Source of the DNA: Branchiostoma floridae
Lineage: Eukaryota > Chordata > Leptocardii > Amphioxiformes > Branchiostomatidae
Length of the DNA stretch: 64,000 nucleotides
Direction of reading: 5' to 3'
Assembly: GCF_000003815.2 (NCBI RefSeq)
Contig: NC_049995.1
Span: forward strand, 18,861,034-18,925,033
Shown here: in pieces, positions 1 to 11,090 of the stretch
Layout: the number at the start of each line of letters is the position of its first letter
Position numbering within the stretch: position 1 is the first letter of the stretch
The notes under the pieces: generated by a model
What the model was told of the DNA's origin: nothing
Seen by the model: the letters and a program-made list of their open reading frames with translations, nothing else
Database searches by the model: none
Translations under genes and position numbers: made by a program

Positions 1-431
1 CAGACCAAGGTGCAGTTCAGGTGTTCCGTCCGGACGGCTCCCTGGTGCGGACAGTCCGGCATCCACGGGGTGAGATGTTACGCCCATGGTACGTCACTGT
101 GGACGGGGAAGGGAACATTTTTGTGTCGGCCTGGAACAATAACTATGTCTACGTGTATGACGAGTCCGGGAAGTTTCTGTTCCAGTTTGGAGGTGAGGGA
201 AGTGGTGAAGGTCAGCTGAAGGGTCCTCGAGGCATCTGTACAGACAGCTTGGGGCACATCCTCGTGGCGGACTCTGGGAACGAGAAGATTCAGATCTTCA
301 CACGTCACGGCAAGTTTGTCCGGACCGTCCGTACTGGGTCTAAGCCGGGAGGCCTGGCTGTGGGACCGGAAGGTCAGCTGGTTGTGACCGATCTGTGGAA
401 CCACACTGTGACTGTATTTCCTAACTACTGA
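1..431 (+). CDS. Gene A, 3' end: C-terminal NHL propeller of a DED-NHL family protein (partial)
   Basis: The window opens inside the last exon of a family member. The readable frame starts at base 3 and gives 142 residues ending in TVFPNY and a TGA at 429-431. It holds the last three and a half NHL blades, with the family framework FRPDGSLVRTVRHPRGEM, GEGNIFVSAW, GHILVADSGN and GLAVGPEGQL. It is collinear with the C termini of genes B, D, E and F, so the DED, exon-2 domain and coiled coil should lie upstream of the window. Loop residues differ from the other copies (LRPWY, KGPRG, DLWNH). The sequence just downstream (about 475-640) matches the region after gene D better than that after B, E or F, so A and D may be closest relatives. 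NHL identification is secure; function is inferred. Confidence 0.9.
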   Translation, partial: DQGAVQVFRPDGSLVRTVRHPRGEMLRPWYVTVDGEGNIFVSAWNNNYVYVYDESGKFLFQFGGEGSGEGQLKGPRGICTDSLGHILVADSGNEKIQIFTRHGKFVRTVRTGSKPGGLAVGPEGQLVVTDLWNHTVTVFPNY

Positions 432-1646
432 GTTCCTGACCACTGAGTTAGATCTTTGATAAAGATTGAATGTTGACAGGACTTACCCATACTAACCGAT
501 TATCCGGTCTACTTCGTGATGACTGAGGAACGGATGGACGGGGCGAAGGGCGGTACCGACTTCTTACGACCTTTGACCCATTGCTCAGGCAATACTTTTG
601 GAAAATCACGTGTTCTCAGAAATTGAGTCCTACTTCTATCTGTTCCCATCTGTTTCGTCAGTCATCCTGAAGAAGACTTGAGGATTCGGTGATTCCCGAA
701 AGCTCATTACCTCCATGAAATGTCATGGAATGGAGGTTATATTTTCTGTTATGTGTCTCTGTCTGTGTAGATGATTACTCAAGAACGGCTGGATGGATTG
801 GTTTCATACTTGTTGTGTTGGTGGGGTGTGATGAAAGCTCGAATCAAGGAGATTTTGGACGCCGTATCTGTCGTTATAATTGATGTAATAATATCAGAAA
901 TCACCCCTATATTTGAGTTATATTGGTACAGGCATCGTGCTTTATGTGTTTGTTAATGGGCTTAGCTGCAAGCAGATAGTGAGGTGACAGCTGCTTGGGG
1001 AACCCCCAGTAGGATGTCTCACATACTGTACTGCTGATCTGAGTGACATGGTGATTAAAATGCCATTAGGTCCTCTCATCTTAGATGGGTTGGGTGTCAG
1101 TTTTATGGGCGATACAGATGGTCTGATTTCGTTGCGATAAGGGACAGTTGTTAGTTGTCTCTAATGGTACTTTTTTAGCAGACGGGGTTGGCGCCAAGTA
1201 TTCATCTTACAGTTGGTGTAGGGCTGTCAGAGGAAAGTTTGCATCTCGATTTTGTACCGTGTGAACAGCTGATGTTATGACATATTGGTGGAAAATCAAA
1301 TCACCATCTGACTAAAGTTGGCCACATCCCTTCTTCTTTCTGAGTTTCCCAACTTCCTCCCACCACACCGCTCTGAGGCACATAGTCGAACCTCAATAAT
1401 GCTGACAACCTTAGACAGTTTAAATGCCAAACATCAAGCTTAAGGAACACCACGCTACCATATGCCGTCGACCTCTTAAACGCACATTACACAATTAGGT
1501 GTCACATTTTAATAATTACTAATCAGATGGACATCCTCTGTGTCATTAAATAAATACACCGCTACTTTCCCATAACATTTATAACAATTACCATCAAATA
1601 CAACCGACTATAAACATACATACCATCCACAAAAAAGCAATAAATA
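432..1646. other. Intergenic 3' flank of gene A
   Basis: No coding sequence is recognised here. Bases about 475-640 are homologous to 23150-23330 after gene D; both contain GGTACCGACTTC and CGACCTTTGACCCAT. A small hairpin built on ACCTCCATGAAAT lies at 709-735. The rest is AT-rich without clear features. Confidence 0.6.
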
Positions 1647-2063
1647 TTTCATGGAGGTATGAGGTCCCCGAACTCTAGTTTTATTATCCATCTTCATATT
1701 GCTTCATACAAGTACATAGATCGATGCTTAAAGTACACTTTATGCGAAAGTCGAATCTTCTATTAGCAAACGTGTCTAAAAACCATGGTAATTTTTGGGG
1801 TATGTCTGATTTGACAGATCAAAGCTTAATTAATTGATTATTGCTTCGTAAATAGCTTTGCAGACTCAACGGTCTTGCATGGCCATGGATTCCCTTTTAA
1901 ACATCGTACATTGGTATTAATTAATTGGCAACACTGTGATATTAAAAAAAGTTATCTTGTATATATTCTAATTTTGCGAAGACGGAATGAAGTTGAGAAG
2001 AATGACAGACTCGTCACAAACTCGAGTATAACCTTCAGTTTGACCGATGATAACGACTATCCA

Positions 2064-2640
2064 ACCAGCAGTGTACCGATGATGGTATACGATGGGAGAT
2101 TTTTTTAACCTGTAACATCACCATTTATCATCGGGTAAACAATTAGATACAACATACAGGTCTCTGAACAATCTCTAAAGATCACACATTAACACGTCTT
2201 TGGTATCAGCGGTTGAATTTCGGGGGAATTGAATTGAATTGGATACTTTACGATGCTGTATTCAGTTTTGCACGAATAAAAGTTATGCTTTCTTTGCATA
2301 AAATGATCAAAGTTCTTTGTGGTCTTATGATACTGAGAACCAACCACGATTTCTGCAGTAATTTATCGACAATGGTACACGATGTGTGATTTTTTACCTG
2401 TAACATCAACATGTATCATCAGCTGAACAAATATATATTAAATACAGACCTCTACACAATGTCTAAAGATCGCACATTAACACGTCTTTGGCATCAGCGG
2501 TTGAATTTCTTGGGAATTGAATTGAAATGGATACTTTACGATGCTTTATTCAGTTTTACACGATTAAAAGCTCTGCTTTCTTTGCATAAAATGATCATAG
2601 TTCTTTCTGGTCTTACTTACGATAATGAGAACCAACCATG
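2064..2640. repeat. Two tandem copies (period about 288 bp) of the array's 3'-flank repeat
   Basis: A block containing ACACGTCTTTGG, CAGCGGTTGAATTTC and GGAATTGAATTG recurs at a spacing of about 288 bp. Related copies lie near 11340-11640, 23630-23960 and 30845-31060, always downstream of a family gene. It therefore belongs to the ancestral duplicated unit or to a dispersed repeat carried with it. No coding potential is seen. Confidence 0.7.
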
Positions 2641-3129
2641 ATTTCGGCCCCTGTGTAACACCCGACAAAAAGACGCGGCCAAAGAAAAGCATTGATAGAC
2701 ATGAAATATCTCACAAGGACTTCTAGTGGTAAATGATGAAACTGAATGCTATTAAACTGAATGAACTGAATGTTCTATAGAAATGAATAACGAGATTCTG
2801 CAATACCATGCAAGGACCGAAGAGGTTCTGAAAAGAAGGTATATATCAACTGGCTTATCTAATTCGTGTGGGAACAAATCGGCCTTGTCGTAACATTGTA
2901 GAACATCCTTGTTACGACAAAGTTTAACGAATAAATTGTCTGAATGTTGGATCTTGTTATAGTTATAGTGCCGCCATTTAATCTCCAAGCAGATGTTGGG
3001 AATAAATATTTGGGCCGCTAGTATATGTAGAGATGCAACTTGTACTACAGGGATTAGATTTTCAATAGAATATAATTCACCTGTTTTACAAGTCACATAT
3101 GTACGGCGACACCCATTCAGTATTAATGG

Positions 3130-3526
3130 AAACGCTAGCTTATTGTATCCCGAACAATTTTAGTCACTAGCGGGTCAAACCTCGCTATGCAATCAGCTAC
3201 CAGCGGTCGGGACCAAAGTCCAGCGGATACAGAGTTCGCTACAAACCTGTCACGTCCACTCGTATTTCAGTCAACAGACCGCAGACGCTGGTTCCTGTAG
3301 TACCAGCAGTATCCGCTAGGTGCACAGCTGCACCTACTATCCTGACATTACCAAGTGGCCATGATCAAAGTCTAACAGGTACCGAGTTTGTTTCCCACCT
3401 GCCACGTTTACAGGTATTCCAGACAGGAGACAGCTGAGGAAGTCTGTCTTGAAGAAGCAGACTGACACCGGAGCCCGTCTTACTCTTACTTTATACCGTT
3501 GAGTTTTCACACCTATTACACTAAAG
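3130..3526 (+). promoter_or_regulatory. Candidate promoter / 5' noncoding exon of gene B, ending at a GTGAGA donor
   Basis: This block is homologous to about 24390-24755 upstream of gene E. Both contain CTGTAGTACC, CAGTATCCGCTAGGTG and CATGATCAAAGTCTAAC, and both end in a splice-donor-like GTGAG (3527 here; 24756 and 24775 upstream of E). A similar CACAG/GTGAGA donor lies at 17956 upstream of D. Because the DED-exon ATG sits one base after a splice acceptor, an upstream noncoding exon is required, and this is one candidate. A GCGGCCATTTTAG motif follows in both flanks. No transcript evidence is available. Confidence 0.35.
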
Positions 3527-4014
3527 GTGAGAAATGTTCACTTCAGCCTGGCGGCCATTTTAGGGCAACGGCATGAAGAAGATTTTACTTCCATGACACT
3601 TAAATTGTTCTTTACGGGGGCAGGAAGGAGTAGTACATTTTAATTTCGGAAAATAAAACGACAAGAGATTTCAGAAAGGTTATAGGGGCATTTGTTGCTG
3701 GGAAACGTGATACGAAATGACTTAATTACTGACGTCAGCTTATCAGATTACTTGCCATCTGTAAACACGGTGGTGTCAAGTTACGTGGCTGGTGTGTATT
3801 TAACTATAATTTTCACAAACACTATTTATCTATTTCATGGTTTGGCTGTTCATGACGCACTTCCAGGGCTGCCCAATCAGCCTGTGGCTAGCCCAGCTGA
3901 CAGAGACAAGACATTTTATCTCTTGATCTTGTAACACTGCTCTTGTGTTATGTGTGGGACTGTCACCGATCATCTTCTCTTTCTTGTGATTATAGAGTTA
4001 TAGAGTTTTTAGCA

Positions 4015-4345
4015 TCTATCAGTATCAAGATCTCTAACCCCGCCCCTTCGGAGGTCCGCGTGACGTGTTCATGATTGTTGGACAAACACTCAATGCTGGG
4101 TGAGCTGATAATGGCCACATGTTTGTTTTCGGAGCAACAATATGTTTGAAGGGATAACTGTGTGGGCGTATCAAACTGTCTTTTAACACCTGAAATGTAC
4201 AGGAATGAAAGTTATAATTATAAAAAATTATGAAGATGCATATGAGCATGTAAGTATGTTATTTTGGGCAAGGACGTATCAATGTCCTGATCTCTGTCCC
4301 CGCCCCTCGGCACGTCCGTGTGACGTAATTGTTCGGAAAAACAAA
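4015..4345 (+). promoter_or_regulatory. Two GC-box/CRE-like modules upstream of gene B
   Basis: Two copies of a module begin with GATCTCT, then a GC box (CCCCGCCCC) and a CRE-like TGACGT, at 4029-4070 and 4289-4330. The spacing is about 260 bp. Homologous modules lie upstream of D (about 19026-19090 and 19265-19305) and E (25443-25480 and 25884-25914), but I found none upstream of C or F. A consensus donor GTAAGTATG at 4250 lies between the copies, with a counterpart at 19226 upstream of D, so the stretch 4071-4249 could be a noncoding exon. The regulatory role is inferred from conservation between paralogue flanks. Confidence 0.45.
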
Positions 4346-4567
4346 CTCTCTGAAGTCGGTGAACTGACCTTTAGCCGAACTTTAATCGATTTTCGAGTAG
4401 TGGCCATGGGGACAAAGTCTGATTCAAACATATCAGCCAGTACACGACTTGGGCTGCTCTGTGTTCTTTATTTATACGTAGAAGGATTTGTGGTACTAGT
4501 CATAGAAATATATTTCTAAAATCATCTTCAACTAGAGTTCGGCGACCTCATACCTCCATGAAAATTT

Positions 4568-5650
4568 AGAGCTTTCGTAAATTTCATGCAATCGACTAAC
4601 ATATTAACATAATTTATGCATGGTGTTGTTCATCATTGACTAACGTACACATTAAACAATTATAAAATTCCCATTATTAATCATAAAGCGGTCTTGCAAT
4701 TTTTACATTATCAAAGATTATGTAAATAAGTTCCTCATTACCATAATTGGTATCTGCTTATATTCCACCTATCATAATGAACATGTGTTACATTTATTGA
4801 AGTCCAGCTATTGAAAACAATGGAATTATACAATTTCTTCATTAGTTATGTAAATTAAGTCCTCATTTTCATAACATGTATGTCATTATGAACATCTTTG
4901 TCTGAGGTATCCGCATGCCTAATATGATGCCAATCCGTCAATCCTTTCTGCAGTTATCCTCTTTGGAATGTCTTGACAACAATGCCCCTGCAGTTTAGAA
5001 ATTAAATGTTAGGGGGCTCAAACTTGTCCCACTTTGTCATGACACTGAAAGCTATCACCCAAATGTCAAGACCATATCACGTCCAGGACAAGAGATACAT
5101 AGAAAAAACTGCTATGATGGAATATTCCCATCAACTATGCAAATGTATTCCTATTTTGCATAATTAGTATTTCATTTTGTAAAACATTGTCTAAGGTACC
5201 TACATACCAAAAACCATTAAAATCCGTTGTTCCCTTCTTGAGTTATGAAAAGTCCTTTTTACCAACAAATTTCTACCCATTTGAACTACATGGTACGGTC
5301 CGCCTGTGACACGTGGAGGTCAAGGAGTCTAGGGGTGGAATCAACCAAACCAGGCTGGGGGGTTGTAATGCTTCAGAAGTTTATGACAAAAATGCCCCTG
5401 CTATCCCTAAACTAGCCGCTAGGGGGCCCAAACTTACGTCACTAATTCCTGACAACAAGAGCTATCTAACACCCAACATTCGTGACCATAGCTTGTTCAG
5501 AAGATGAGAAAACACACCCGGAAGTTGCGCTGCAGTACCAAGGGAAGCCGCTAGGGGGCCCAAAATCTAATCATTTCCAGCTTTCATCACACCCTACCAA
5601 CGCACTATCTGGCAGAAATCTAAGTTTATGAGCCTGCAGATTATGAGAGG
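4568..5650. repeat. Dispersed repetitive sequence upstream of gene B
   Basis: Similar phrases recur within this stretch: AATGCCCCTG followed by GCTAGGGGGCCCAAA at about 4980-5030, 5390-5440 and 5530-5560. It also repeats ACAAGAGCTAT-type and 'caccca' segments. This is typical of an old interspersed element. No intact ORF or recognisable terminus is seen. Confidence 0.5.
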
Positions 5651-5855
5651 CAGCACTGAAGCGCCGACTAGTGATTCATGATGGCAGTAGAACCTTGGAA
5701 TTATCGATTTACCGGAAACAAGATGGTGAACGGGTGGGGGGTGGTGTGTTTGGAAGCCTTTGATGCCGACGGATGTGAAATCATTTCTCTGTTGCAAACC
5801 TGTAATAAGTATATCCAATGGATATTTATATTTTGATGTTGTGTCATTTTTCAGG

Positions 5856-8800
5856 ATGGCAGGCCCGGCGCGGGAAATTGAAGGGTTCACAGATGAAGAC
5901 CGACGACATTTTGAGTTCGTGCGGCCTCTCATTCACATATCCGATTCCCTCACCAAGAAGGAAACAGATGATGTGAAGATATACTGTGCGCACGTTATTC
6001 CGAAAGGCATGATAAAAGGTCTAAAACGAGCAGTTGACATTTTTCTGAAGCTTAAAGAAATAGGCAAGATCAACCAGGAGAACCTGGACTTTGTTGAGGA
6101 GGTTTTGGAAATGATCGGAAGACGTGATTTGGCTCGGGACGTTCTGCGGCCAGCCCAACAACCTGACCGAGCGGTTCCGGAAAATCCCGAACTCCAGCCG
6201 GAAAACCCCGAACTCCAGCCGGAAATCCCCGAGTCCCAGCCGGAAAACCCCGAGCCCCAACCGGGACCAAGTGATGAAGAAGCGAGGACAGTAGGTAAGC
6301 AAAAATTAAGTATCATTGTTTACTCAAACTCAGTATAACATATCTCAAGTAACCGCTAGGCACAAAATTCTTTAAATCGGGCTGTATAGAGTTTCCGGTT
6401 CTATTTATTTTTCTGTTTTATTCAAATTAGTATTTAAGACCGAAGAAGGGACTATGAAAACATACTAATGATGATTCTTTTCACAAGTCTTCTATCCCTA
6501 GTCTGCAATACTTGAAACTTAACCTTGTGAAAATATCTTACTATTTCCAGAAACTCCAACGTCCAATATTTACACAGTGGTGCACGGCCACAGCAGCATG
6601 ACCCAGGAGACGGTAGATCGTCACAGACAAAACATAGCATCCGCCTGTAACACCAGGAGGTCACAGGTCAAGTTCAGAGGTTACAAGAAGCACAAGAGCA
6701 TCCTGGTGCACTTCTCCATACCGCGGGAGAACACGGCGGTGCTGAGGCACATGGCGGATCACTCCGACCCGAGACTTGTCTACATGGGCGTGAAGTCACT
6801 GCAGATCGACGCTGAAGTTCCCATCAAAGTCCAACAGGAGGCGCTGCTGTACGGTGAGCTGACTTTTTCTCTTCATATGCATTCAGTAGTCAATTTCAGA
6901 GTCAATTTCATATTAATGTCAGTGCGTTTAATTGATATATGTCTTCATATGCACTTTTATGTTACAGAATTTTAAAGCTTTATCAAAAACTTTAGATATT
7001 GAAGAAAATAGAATATCTCCTTGTGAAAAAGCAGAAATCGATTATGTTCCAGCACTTTCAAATAATCTACCACATATCTCAAATAGCTAGCAAGATTGCT
7101 AGAAAAATAGACATTTACGAGATGTCATATTAGACGATATGTTTTATGACGTTAAATACCTTTCACTAATGTGTTCCAGATATCAAGAGACAACTGCCCG
7201 TCGATGACATCGAGGTGGGCTGCAATACCAGAAACAAACACCAGAGGGCGCCCCAGAGCTGGACCCGCCTGTCTGCCCTGAACCTGTTCTCGGACGCCCT
7301 GCCGCTCCATCTGCAGGCAGCCGCGATTCTGGAGTACCAGGGCTTCTCCTACAGCCTGGTCCGGGCTCTGGTGCAGAAGGACCGGCTCAGAGAACACCAG
7401 ATGAGGCAGGCCATCCAGAACCTCAGGAACGCAGAGGTGGATTCCAACACGTTCCGTCAGAAGGCAGAGGTGGATTCCAACACGCTCCGTCAGAAGGCAG
7501 AGGTCGATTCCAACACGATCATGACTTTGCGCTCCAAGCTCATCATCATAGAGAACAGGCTGAAGGAGGCTCTTGAGACGATCGCAGTTCTTGAAGAAAA
7601 GCTGCAGCAGGCTCAAGAATACGCAGAGAAAACCGCTAAGCAGGTTGCATCCCACGTGACGGAGAACAGGGGAGAGAAGCCGCTTGGAGGCTGGCCACAG
7701 GAGTACAGGGGAGAGAAGCCGCATGGAGGCTGGCCACAGGAGTACAGGGGAGAGAAGCCGCATGGAGGCTGGCCACAGAGGTACAAGGGAGAGAAGCCGC
7801 CTGGAGGCTGGTCGGCACACGTCGTACAGGTCGAGAAGGCAGATGCAGCTTCACAGACACACCAAGCGGGTCCTGTTGGTACTGCATGGAGATCTGGAGA
7901 TCTGGGCGGCGACAAGCTTGGAGACGACACGACTGTGAAGGAAGAAGACAAGGAAGCTGCCAGCCAAGGCTCTGACAGTGATAGCGATGGAAGAGAAGAA
8001 ATTCTCGATACAGAAGCATCCGAGCAAGACCGACACACAGCGGGGACAGAAGGAGCGGCATCTCGCTCTACTGGGGACAGGAAGCAGCGTGTGATCACTT
8101 TTGGCGGGATGGGAACAGAACCTGGAAAGTTTCGTGACCCACGTGGCGTTGTGGTGTCGCCTAGCAACGAGATATTTGTTACTGATCTTTATAACAGGCG
8201 AGTCCAAGTCCACAGCACGGAGGGGGTTTACGTGCGCCACTTCCCAACAGTTGTACCGGGTACAGACAAGGACATGGTTCCATATGATGTTTGTATGGAC
8301 GGTAACGGCACGCTGTGGGTAGTGGGGCGGGGAGAGACAGTTGAGCATGTTGTACAGTACAGCACGGACGGGACCGCCATGGCGGGGTTTGACTTGGAGA
8401 AAGGCATTTATTTCCGCGGCATTGCAGTGGACATGCGCACTAACCACATCCTGGTGAGTGATCCAGACCAAGGTGCAGTTCTTGTGTTCCGTCCGGACGG
8501 CTCCCTGGTGCGGACAGTCCGGCATCCACGGGGTGAGATGAGACACCCACGGTTCATCACTTTGGACGGGGAAGGAAACATTCTTGTGTCGGACTGGAAC
8601 AATAACTATGTCTACGTGTATGACGAGTCCGGGAAGTTCCTGTTTCAGTTCGGAGGTGAGGGAAGTGGTGAAGGTCAGCTGAAACAGCCTGCAGGCATCT
8701 GTACAGACAGCTCGGGGCACATCCTCGTGACAGACTATTGGAACTATAGGGTTCAGATCTTCACACGTCACGGAGAGTTTGTCCGGACCGTCCGTACTTT

Positions 8801-8891
8801 TTCTGACCCGGAAGGCCTGGCTGTGGGACCGGAAGGGCAGCTGGTTGTGACTAGTTGGGACAATACTGTGACTGTATATCCTAACTATTAG
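5856..8891 (+). CDS. Gene B: DED / unknown domain / coiled coil / NHL protein (817 aa, 3 coding exons)
   Basis: Coding exons are 5856-6294, 6551-6853 and 7180-8891, with GT-AG introns in phase 1. The ATG lies one base after a TTTCAG acceptor, as in D, E and F. Residues about 15-99 form a death effector domain with the hallmark RxDL motif at R89-L92. A tail of four PENPELQ-like repeats follows. Exon 2 encodes a roughly 100-residue alpha/beta domain of unknown family. Exon 3 has a coiled coil with AEVDSNTLRQK repeats from residue 332, four 13-residue RGEKPxGGW units (409-460), an acidic linker, and a six-bladed NHL propeller (552-817). It is the most divergent copy in the DED. One loop residue is lost in the last blade (SWDN). 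By family knowledge a DED recruits other death-fold proteins and an NHL propeller binds RNA or protein. The coupling is inferred. Confidence 0.85.
6170..6262 (+). repeat. 21-bp coding repeat (PENPELQ), gene B
   Basis: Four near-identical 21-base units encode variants of PENPELQ just after the DED. Unit number differs between paralogues: two in D, two longer units separated by a PPGR spacer in E, and four in F. The proline-rich tail is probably a flexible linker. Confidence 0.8.
7431..7520 (+). repeat. 33-bp coding repeat (AEVDSNTLRQK), gene B
   Basis: Two full 33-base units and a partial third encode an 11-residue hendecad within the predicted coiled coil. The same array is found in D (21424-21513), E (27923-28111, five full units) and F (43712-43801). 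Confidence 0.85.
7662..7817 (+). repeat. 39-bp coding minisatellite (RGEKPPGGW), gene B, 4 units
   Basis: Four 39-base units encode 13-residue repeats, with unit-specific changes (PLGG, PHGG twice, PPGG). The unit length keeps the reading frame whatever the copy number. Confidence 0.9.
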
Positions 8892-10885
8892 TCATGCAGA
8901 AGTTTGGAAAATTGCTTAATTTTGTTTCAACAAAAAAGGAGTATACTTACCATATTCTCAAACCGCTCCTTTTACCTATTTCATGAACGGGTTGATGGGG
9001 AGGAGGAAGCTACAGGCTTCTAACGGCCTTTGACCTTTTCTCATGTCCGACATCCGGAAGATCACGTGTTCGGAACAATCGGGGTCTCAGTTGTCCTGAA
9101 TGAGGTCAGAGAGTATGTCGAATTTTTTTTTATTCAACTCTTCATAACTGTTGAACATCCCCCTGACCAGAGGTTTAGTCCATTCTGGCCAATTACAATG
9201 AGGTAATTGTCTCTTTGTCCCAGAATGATCACGATAGAATAATGCCGTCATATAGATAGATTTAATTACATTCTAGGAGGAGACGCCCCTTTTGTGTACA
9301 AAGAGACCTTGATGTACAAATAGGTACATCAAAGAATCGCCAGACCAATTAATCAATAAATAATACGTTAAACCCCACAATGTTGATTTATTCATACATT
9401 TGTACGTAGGACGGTAATTCACTTTTTTTGCATATGTAGTTGTATGTAGCAGAACTTACGGATGTCACTGTATTTTTGCTGTGTCAATAAAGGTGATGAT
9501 TATTACGTTTTCTGTCGGACAAATATAGGAATGTAGCTATGCAGTGTGTATGGTGTAATCAGGAAGTAGTTCTGTATTTAGTATGCTGAGCGGGAAGTAG
9601 AGTTCTATGAGAGGGTCTGCATGCTCTTTTACGTAAGGCGTAGGCAGCCTATTTTATTTCCCGTAATTCGTAGGGAAAACCATCTTATCTACGTAATTCG
9701 TTGCGAGGCGACCAAATTTAGCGTAATTGCCTGCCTTAATTTAGCGTAATACGTAGGGGGTTCTTGTTAATTCAGCGTACATCGTTGTCGGACCCCCCAT
9801 GCAGACCCTCCTATGATACTGCCTGTTACGGTCCCATTGGACCGGAGGAACGTAAGTGAACTGAATTGTGTCTGCACAGATGTGTATCACCAGATCTTCA
9901 AGAATGGGATCGCAGGAATTTCCGTTCAGTTCGATCACTGCATTTGGCATTTGTGGAAACATTCCTGTACAATTCCTAGAATTATTGCAGACTGCACACA
10001 TCGCCATGGATTCCTTAAACGTTGAAAAGACGGATTGAAGATTAGGAAGATGGCAGGAATGTGTCTGCACAGATGTGTATCACCAGAACTTTAAGAATGG
10101 AATCGCAGGAATTTCCGCTCAGTTCACTGCAGTGTTGCAGCGAAGATTAGGTGAAAGTACCAGAATATCTCTTAGCGTCTGCAGGAAATTTAATCTGAGG
10201 AAATAGTACTTCCTGTAAAAATTTTCCTAGGCACTAGTATTTTAGACATTTCTGTGCACTAGCATCCTTGTGGACACATGCCTGTACAATTCCTAGAATT
10301 CTTGCAGACTGCACACAATACTATACTATTAGGCGCGCCCCTGAGGCGTCGCCAACAATACTTTACTATAAGGCTCGCCCTGAGGTGTCGCCAAAAACAT
10401 TCAATAGAACTAGATGTCTCACAGCGATATCTAGCGGTAAATGATAAAACTGCACCGCTTCTATCGCAATAAACAATCCGATTCTTTAGTATACCAACGC
10501 AGACTGGGCTTACAATGACGACCTAGGAGGTTCTAAAAGATGGCCATGGTATCAACTATCTTTTCTGTATCTGAATGAAGTGGACTTCTTGCAGTATGAT
10601 TATTAATAGAGTCATTATGAAGAACTGAGTTTTAGAAATAAATTGTCTTAATTTTCTGTCCTGTTATGATGATAGTGTAACCATTTCATCGCCAAGTGAA
10701 ATGTTGAAGTAAAAATGTGGATTTTGTAATTCATTATCCGTTATTCTGAGTGTTCTTTGTCCGAAAACGGAGCAACTTGAGAACATCATGATCCTCCCAC
10801 CCCCAACATCTGCTTGAAGACAATCCGTAACCTTTGACCCATCCGTCCAGTCTTGCCGCTCTTATACGCATGTGCAGTCCGACTG
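8892..10885. repeat. 3' flank of gene B, a duplicate of the gene F-PDIA6 intergenic region
   Basis: The sequence follows 45161-47002 closely, including CACGTGTTCGGA, the GTAATTCGTAG-rich patch (9640-9770 versus 45940-46060), CCCCACCCCCAACATCTGC and GACTGACCAATCAG. Homology stops just after CCAATCAG, which in the F copy is the start of the PDIA6 ER stress element. The B copy carries an extra internal repeat of about 210 bp (9853-9925 recurs near 10060-10130). No gene is recognised. Confidence 0.8.
9486..9491 (+). terminator. Candidate polyadenylation signal of gene B
   Basis: AATAAA lies about 600 bp after the stop codon and is followed by T/G-rich sequence. It is conserved at the equivalent place after gene F (45789-45794). 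Assignment rests on position and conservation only. Confidence 0.35.
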
Positions 10886-11070
10886 ACCAATCAGTTGAGT
10901 TTATCTATTGAACAGAGAGTAGCAAACTCTTTAGAGCAAGCGGAAAGTAATGTGAACAGCTTCGTGCGTTTATCATTATATCGTGAACAATCCATAACAA
11001 AGCGACGTTCGTCTTCGATCTCATTTGGGCAGAATGGACAAAACCTCTGGTCTCGCGCACGGGGAATTTA
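10886..11070 (-). mobile_element. LINE-type retroelement fragment (C-terminal CCHC-like region)
   Basis: On the minus strand an open stretch reads RFCPFCPNEIEDERRF followed by MDCSRYNDKR. This matches the cysteine/histidine-rich C-terminal motif (CPFC...E..RHF...C..Y) common at the end of non-LTR reverse transcriptase ORFs. Only this fragment remains, and the flanking sequence upstream on that strand is not recognisable. It abuts the duplication breakpoint at 10885 exactly, which suggests a role in the rearrangement or a later insertion there. The family cannot be assigned. Confidence 0.6.
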
Positions 11071-11090
11071 AGTATATCTTCCGGCTTCTA

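Noticed and set aside
5594-5932. Minus-strand ORF overlapping the start of gene B
   Set aside because: It runs across the splice acceptor and the first DED codons of gene B and is not found in D, E or F.
7613-8167. Long minus-strand ORFs opposite the last exons (also 21539-22424, 22216-23148, 28137-29058, 29006-29665, 43894-45133)
   Set aside because: They lie opposite real coding exons and repeat the minisatellite composition (CGQPPGGFSPLYS). They have no domain and no splice-site logic, so they are codon-bias shadows.
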